Shown: positions 60,018 to 64,000 of the stretch, one piece after another
Numbering within the stretch: position 1 is the stretch's first letter
How the letters are laid out: each line of letters begins with the position of its first letter
DNA from: an uncultured Bryobacteraceae bacterium
GTDB taxonomy: Bacteria; Acidobacteriota; Terriglobia; Bryobacterales; Bryobacteraceae
Direction of reading: 5' to 3'
NCBI GenBank assembly: GCA_937924525.1
Contig: CALDSU010000008.1
Span: 434,001-498,000, forward strand
Length of the DNA stretch: 64,000 nucleotides
Program-made: the position numbers and the translations under genes
The notes under the pieces: model-generated
What the model saw: the letters and a program-made list of their open reading frames with translations, nothing else
What the model was told of the DNA's origin: nothing
Databases searched by the model: none

Positions 60018-61520
60018 TTGCGAGACTCCCTGCTGGTGGCCGCGGCGGTCCTGATTACCTGGGGCGCCAGCCTGGCGGGCCCCTTCCATTTTGACGATTA
60101 CGCGCTGCTGGCGGACCCGGCGGTGGCCTCGCCGGACGGCTGGAAGCAGCTGGGACGCGCCGCGCAGACGCGTCCGCTCACGTACCTGACCTTCTGGTTG
60201 AACTACCAGCTTGGCGGCAGCGACCCCGTGGGGTATCACGCGGTGAACCTGGCGCTACACCTGGCGGTGGTTCTGTGGCTGCGCGCGGTGCTGGTCCGGC
60301 TGCTGCCGGCGCGTGCCGCAACGCTGGCGGCGCTCCTGTGCGCGGTCCATCCCATCCAAAGCGAGCCGGTGAATTATATCTTTGCGCGCGCCATCCTGCT
60401 GGCGGCGCTGCTGTGTGTGGCCGCGCTCGAGCTGTGGCTGCGCGGGCGGCGGTGGAGCGCGGCGGCGGCGTTCGCCGGCGCGCTGCTGGCCAAGGAAGAG
60501 TGCGCGGCGTTCCCGCTGCTGCTGGTGTTGCTGCACGTCTCGCTAGGGCGCGACCGCCGGGAATGGCGGCCGATCGGCGTCATGCTGGCCCTGTCGCTGG
60601 CGGCGGGGCTGCGGGTGTTCCACGCACTGGCCGCGGGCCGGGTGGAAGGCGCGGGCGCGACGGCAGGCATCTCCGCGCTCGATTACTTTTGGACGCAAGG
60701 GGTAGCGATTTGGCGCTACCTGCGGCTGCTCGCGCTGCCCTGGGGGTTCAGCGTGGATCCGCCGGTGGAACCGGCTCCCGCAGGCGTGGGCCTGGCCGCC
60801 TGGCTGGTGCTGGCGGCGACCGCCGTCCTGGCGACGCGCCGCTTCACGCACGCGCGGGAGGGGTTCTGGTGGATCGCCGGGCTGGTGTTGCTGCTGCCGA
60901 GTTCGTCCGTGTTTCCGGCGGCCGATCTGGCGGCCGACCGCCGGCTGTACCTTCCGTTGCTGGCCTGGGCGCCCGCGGCGGCGCCATGGCTGGCGCGCTG
61001 GCGGACGGCTTCCCTCGCCCCCCTGGTGCTGATGTGGGTGGTGCTGGGCGTGGGCCGCACCGCGGTGTGGAACGACAGCCGGGCGCTGTGGGAGGAAGCC
61101 GCGGCGCGCGCACCGGACAAAGTTCGCCCCAAAATCCAGCTCGCGCGCCATTTGCCGCCCGAGCAGGCGCTGGCTTTGCTGGCGGAGGCCGAAAGATTGG
61201 CCCCCCGGGATCCCACCATTGCGACCGAACAGGGCCGCGCCTGGCTGGCCGCGAACCAGCCGGCGGAAGCGCTGGCCGCGTTTGGCCGGGCGCTGGCTCT
61301 GGAGCCCGGCAATGCCCGGTACCGCAATAACCGCGGTCTGGCCCTGTCCCTGCTCGGCCAGACCGACGCCGCCGCCCGCGATTTCGAATCCGCGCTGATG
61401 TCAGATCCGTGCCTGTTCGACGCGCATCTAAATTTGCGGCGGCTGGGCCGCCCGGTCGCGCCGCCCGCGGGGTGCCGCTGGACGGCGCCGCAGCAGGCCG
61501 CGTTCGAACAAGCGCAATGA
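60018..61520 (+). CDS. Membrane TPR protein (TMTC-like GT-C)
   Basis: 500 residues from a TTG at 60018; an ATG at 60011 is out of frame. Around ten helices form a GT-C-like membrane part with GPFHFDDYALLADPAV, TRPLTYLTFWLNYQLGG, GYHAVNLALHLAVVLWLRAV and AVHPIQSEPVNYI, as in TMTC/DUF1736-type O-glycosyltransferases. The last ~130 residues carry TPR repeats (NQPAEALAAFGRALALEPGN). A TATAAT lies at 60002-60007, very near the start, so the mRNA may be leaderless. It overlaps the next gene by 4 bp. Confidence 0.75.
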   Translation: MRDSLLVAAAVLITWGASLAGPFHFDDYALLADPAVASPDGWKQLGRAAQTRPLTYLTFWLNYQLGGSDPVGYHAVNLALHLAVVLWLRAVLVRLLPARAATLAALLCAVHPIQSEPVNYIFARAILLAALLCVAALELWLRGRRWSAAAAFAGALLAKEECAAFPLLLVLLHVSLGRDRREWRPIGVMLALSLAAGLRVFHALAAGRVEGAGATAGISALDYFWTQGVAIWRYLRLLALPWGFSVDPPVEPAPAGVGLAAWLVLAATAVLATRRFTHAREGFWWIAGLVLLLPSSSVFPAADLAADRRLYLPLLAWAPAAAPWLARWRTASLAPLVLMWVVLGVGRTAVWNDSRALWEEAAARAPDKVRPKIQLARHLPPEQALALLAEAERLAPRDPTIATEQGRAWLAANQPAEALAAFGRALALEPGNARYRNNRGLALSLLGQTDAAARDFESALMSDPCLFDAHLNLRRLGRPVAPPAGCRWTAPQQAAFEQAQ

Positions 61521-62011
61521 ACCCCTACGTTTTGCAATGTGAGATGATCGCCCCGGTCACCTTGGAAGAGGCGTTCCGGGTGTTTGAGGATCCCTACAAC
61601 TTAGCGCGCATCACACCCCCGTGGCTCAGTTTCCGGGTGACTTCGCGGGAACGCGTCGTGATGCGCCCGGGAGCGGAAATCACCTATACGATCCGCTGGC
61701 TGGGTCTGCCGATGAAGTGGAAGACGCTGATCAGCCGCTACGATCCTCCCCATTGCTTCGTCGACCAGCAGGAAGAAGGGCCGTACGTCCTTTGGCGCCA
61801 CACCCACACCTTCACGCCCGTGGCGGAGGGCGTCCGAGTTGCCGACGAAGTCCAATACATCCTGCCCCTGGGTCCGCTCGGCAAGGCGGCGCACGCATTG
61901 CTGGTTGGCCGCCAGTTGAAAGGGATTTTCGAGTACCGGCAGCGGACTCTGCCGCCCTTGATTGGGGGAGACTTACACCGTTACCGCAGTTCGGAGGTGG
62001 TGATCCGGTGA
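61517..62011 (+). CDS. SRPBCC (START-like) family protein
   Basis: 164 residues. The ATG at 61517 overlaps the upstream stop by 4 bp. Pattern of the SRPBCC ligase-associated/cyclase group: CEMIAPVTLEEAFRVFEDPYNLARITPPWLSFRV, ITYTIRWLGLPMKWKTLIS, FVDQQEEGPYVLWRHTHTF and the C-terminal FEYRQRTLPPLIG (segments split). These bind small hydrophobic ligands and may act in lipid or polyketide chemistry. The link to the membrane TPR protein suggests a shared pathway, not identified. Confidence 0.82.
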   Translation: MNPYVLQCEMIAPVTLEEAFRVFEDPYNLARITPPWLSFRVTSRERVVMRPGAEITYTIRWLGLPMKWKTLISRYDPPHCFVDQQEEGPYVLWRHTHTFTPVAEGVRVADEVQYILPLGPLGKAAHALLVGRQLKGIFEYRQRTLPPLIGGDLHRYRSSEVVIR

Positions 62012-62014
62012 GGA

Positions 62015-62710
62015 TTACTTCACCGGTTCCAGCCGCGCGGTGAGGAATTGCCAGTCCGGAAGCTCGTACGCCTTCTTAGTGGTATTGAGCGGTGCGCTAA
62101 ACTCCTTGGATTCATAGGGTCCTAAAGCGCCCCCCTTCAGCAGGCACTCGCCGACCATCACCGGCGGGGAATCGTTCGCCTTCGCCATCAGGCGGACCTT
62201 CGCGTTGAGGTCCGTCACGGCGGCGGCCGAATGGTTCACCACCACGAAGCGCATCTCGACTTTCTGGCCCGCGCTTTGAATCAGGCGCAGCCCGGTGACT
62301 TCGAGGTGCTTGAGCATGGGGTCGGCCTTGCCCGACGCCTCCTCGGCGACGGTCACGTTTTCGAGCTTCAGGGCGCCCGCCGCGCCCCGTCCGCTTCGAT
62401 TCTCAATGTAGTAGTACACGCCCCCGACGATGGCGCCGAACACCGCCGCAAACAGGATGGTCAACAGCCAGGTCGGCATCCCCTGGCGAGGCTGGGGCAC
62501 GGAATATACGGGCGGATGCGGCGGCGGGGGCAGGTAGGGCGCCTGAGGTGGCAGATAAGAGGCCTGGGGCGGTAGGACAGGGGACGCGGCGGCGGGCGGC
62601 GGCGCCGCGGCGGGCGCAGCCCTCGCCTTCTCCCGCGCGACGCAGTCGGGACACTCGGTCATCGAGGGCGCGCACTCACGCCCGCATTGCGGACAGATCC
62701 ACGTAAACAT
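62015..62710 (-). CDS. Zinc-ribbon membrane protein, function unknown
   Basis: 231 residues. An N-terminal zinc ribbon (WICPQCGRECAPSMTECPDC, four Cys) is followed by a Pro-rich linker, one helix (TWLLTILFAAVFGAIVGGVYYY) and a beta-rich exported domain (NVTVAEEASG, LEVTGLRLIQSAGQKVEMRFVVVNH) of the FxLYD-like type. Such proteins may sense or bind at the envelope; no partner is known. Confidence 0.75.
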   Translation of the reverse strand: MFTWICPQCGRECAPSMTECPDCVAREKARAAPAAAPPPAAASPVLPPQASYLPPQAPYLPPPPHPPVYSVPQPRQGMPTWLLTILFAAVFGAIVGGVYYYIENRSGRGAAGALKLENVTVAEEASGKADPMLKHLEVTGLRLIQSAGQKVEMRFVVVNHSAAAVTDLNAKVRLMAKANDSPPVMVGECLLKGGALGPYESKEFSAPLNTTKKAYELPDWQFLTARLEPVK

Positions 62711-62791
62711 CTTTCGCTGTCAGGACAGAGGCGGCGGCTACGCTCACCAGCTCCTCTTCAACTGTATCGCACCCGGCCTCCGGGCGCGGGC

Positions 62792-63565
62792 TCAAAAGCG
62801 GCGCAGCGACCGCAGCAGCGGCGCCGTGTCGCGCCCGTCGGGCCGCTGGACGAAGTGGATCACATTCCACTCGCGATCCATCGCACCGATGTAGCGCAGC
62901 GAATCCTTGTCGCCGCCCATCAGCACCACGCTATAGCCGCGCGCGGGATAGTCGAGCACCCGATATTGAATTTCGGCCGATCCCATCCGTTCGCGGACGC
63001 TGGCAGGCTGCCCCAGGCGGTGAATCACCGCATGGTAATCGTCCTGGTAGCGAAGTTCCAGAAACGCCTGATCGCGGTTCGTGTAGGAAACGCGGGGCAC
63101 CACGGTCTTTTCGCGCGTGACCAGGACGAGGGCAAACAGGGCGACGGCGAGCACGGCCAGAGTGGCGAGAATCAGGCGGCCCACGCGCTGCTCCGCGGGA
63201 GACTCCAGCCGGATCGCCCCCGCCCCCGTGGGCGCGGGCGGGGTGAACGCCGCGGTCTCCCCGGCAGGCGCGGGAGGCATCTCAATCACCCGTTTTTGGC
63301 GCGGCCACACGGCTCCCGCGCGAAACTCCAGTTCTTTCGTCAGCCCCACGATGACCACGGGATCCGCCACCGGCGACACCTCGCCGAAGAAACGCCGCGG
63401 GATCCACAGGTCCAAGCCGCTTTTCGCGTTGCGGACCTCGATCTCGGACCAGGTGGCGCGGCCGAAACGCCACTCGTTATGTTCAATGCCGAAAATCGCG
63501 GGGTAAAAGGAAAACGGACGCTCTCCCAACTGCGCATACTGCGGAGGCAGAGGAGCGACGCTCAT
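62792..63565 (-). CDS. Membrane protein of unknown function
   Basis: 257 residues. N-terminal soluble part (FYPAIFGIEHNEWRFGRATW, LWIPRRFFGEVSP), a Pro/Ala linker, one membrane helix (LILATLAVLAVALFALVLV), and a C-terminal domain with LELRYQDDYHAVIHRLGQP and SVVLMGGDKDSLRYIGAMDR. No family recognised. It is on the same strand as its neighbours on both sides, so it may form an operon with the partial gene to the right. Confidence 0.7.
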   Translation of the reverse strand: MSVAPLPPQYAQLGERPFSFYPAIFGIEHNEWRFGRATWSEIEVRNAKSGLDLWIPRRFFGEVSPVADPVVIVGLTKELEFRAGAVWPRQKRVIEMPPAPAGETAAFTPPAPTGAGAIRLESPAEQRVGRLILATLAVLAVALFALVLVTREKTVVPRVSYTNRDQAFLELRYQDDYHAVIHRLGQPASVRERMGSAEIQYRVLDYPARGYSVVLMGGDKDSLRYIGAMDREWNVIHFVQRPDGRDTAPLLRSLRRF

Positions 63566-63595
63566 GGACGCCTCTCAATCATAACAGCGCCGGTT

Positions 63596-64000
63596 TCAGG
63601 CCATGTCGAGCGCGTCCAGAATGCCGGCGACGTCCTCTCCGGTAACGCGTACTTCGGCGTGGGCGGCCAGCCGGGGATGCTCCCACCGATCGAGCGCCTG
63701 GAACAGGGCCATCTTGGCGATGGCGTAACGCTCGGTGCTGTTGAGCGCATGATGAGCGGCTTCCCACGGCGCCAGCACGGCGCGCGCGAGGAAGACCGAT
63801 ACAGGGGCGTAGGCCTTGCGGTCGCCGGACACCTGAAAGACGTACTGCGTGCCCGTCTGGTGATCGCGGGAGGCGGCACGCTGGCCCTCGTAGAAGTATT
63901 GGTAGACGTAGCCGCTCAAGGCGGTGTAGAGCTTGAGCCGGCGGATGGCAGGCGCGCCGGTCAGCGGCGGTTCGGGCGGCCGCTTTAATTTGTGGAACCA
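63596..64000 (-). CDS. Hypothetical protein, cut by the right edge (partial)
   Basis: The frame is open from the stop at 63596 to the right edge (135 codons visible), so the start lies outside; a TTG at 63919 is a possible internal start. Segments seen: IRRLKLYTALSGYVYQYFYEG, HQTGTQYVFQVSGDRKAYAP, and STERYAIAKMALFQALDRWEHP. No family is recognised, though the pattern is that of a soluble protein. It is 30 bp upstream of the membrane protein at 62792-63565. Confidence 0.65.
   Translation of the reverse strand, partial: WFHKLKRPPEPPLTGAPAIRRLKLYTALSGYVYQYFYEGQRAASRDHQTGTQYVFQVSGDRKAYAPVSVFLARAVLAPWEAAHHALNSTERYAIAKMALFQALDRWEHPRLAAHAEVRVTGEDVAGILDALDMA

Overview
The window is visibly high-GC, gene-dense DNA from a Gram-negative-type bacterium, and an Acidobacteriota member of the Bryobacterales/Solibacter type is the best guess. 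That rests on context: a hopanoid operon led by ispH, several Gfo/Idh/MocA oxidoreductases with twin-arginine-like N-termini, secreted BNR-type proteins, a DUF190/crcB pair, a bactofilin, and a CHAT/sigma/anti-sigma module. No rRNA, tRNA, CRISPR array, transposase or phage gene was recognised. The main signs of genome flux are decayed genes and short intergenic repeats.

Layout. 1-10.3 kb (minus strand): a surface-polysaccharide locus with dTDP-rhamnose genes rfbA, rfbC and rfbB (no rmlD in the window), three GT4 glycosyltransferases, a GT4-methyltransferase fusion, a DUF3108 protein and the start of an ABC-2 export permease that runs off the left edge. One secreted beta-propeller-like gene is inserted on the plus strand. 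10.3-14 kb: a cupin, a frameshifted twin-arginine protein, a secreted hypothetical, then crcB (fluoride channel), a decayed copy of the crcB tail, and a two-domain DUF190 protein. 14-23.9 kb: an enolase-superfamily enzyme, a pilin-like protein, two MocA oxidoreductases, a minimal penicillin-binding transpeptidase, a bactofilin, an alpha/beta hydrolase, an apparent FGE/BNR deletion relic, and a DsbA-like/MauE-like thiol-redox pair. A ~97-bp intergenic repeat occurs twice here (15915 and 22081).

23.9-33.6 kb (minus strand): a tightly coupled hopanoid operon, ispH-shc-hpnH-hpnA-hpnG-[two zinc dehydrogenases]-hpnC-hpnD. IspH makes isoprenoid precursors, HpnC and HpnD act on the way to squalene, Shc cyclises squalene to hopene, and HpnH and HpnG build and trim the adenosyl side chain. 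The two dehydrogenases are unassigned and sit directly after hpnG. 34-41.8 kb: acyl-CoA dehydrogenase with YjbQ, a UroD-like protein, superoxide dismutase, a divergent GarR/GarL-like pair, ruvB, ruvA and rsmE. 41.8-48 kb: two metallophosphoesterases, then an AT-rich, hairpin-rich 480-bp region, then an operon of a CHAT-TPR protease with a signal-peptide-like N-terminus, an ECF sigma factor and a zinc-finger anti-sigma factor.

48-52.5 kb: DedA, an Lrp-type regulator, a third MocA protein, an Rrf2 regulator, and a decaying respiratory locus (CcoS-like gene and cytochrome b, each with an in-frame TAG). 52.5-64 kb: a GT87-like and a GT2 glycosyltransferase, a Pro/Ala-rich protein, a secreted BNR protein, a REP-like repeat cluster, HemQ, endonuclease III, a TMTC-like TPR membrane protein, an SRPBCC protein, two membrane proteins of unknown function, and a gene cut by the right edge.

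The strongest candidates for new biology are the CHAT/sigma/anti-sigma operon with its structured leader (a possible protease-released stress response) and the two dehydrogenases inside the hopanoid operon (candidates for the reductive step of side-chain synthesis).
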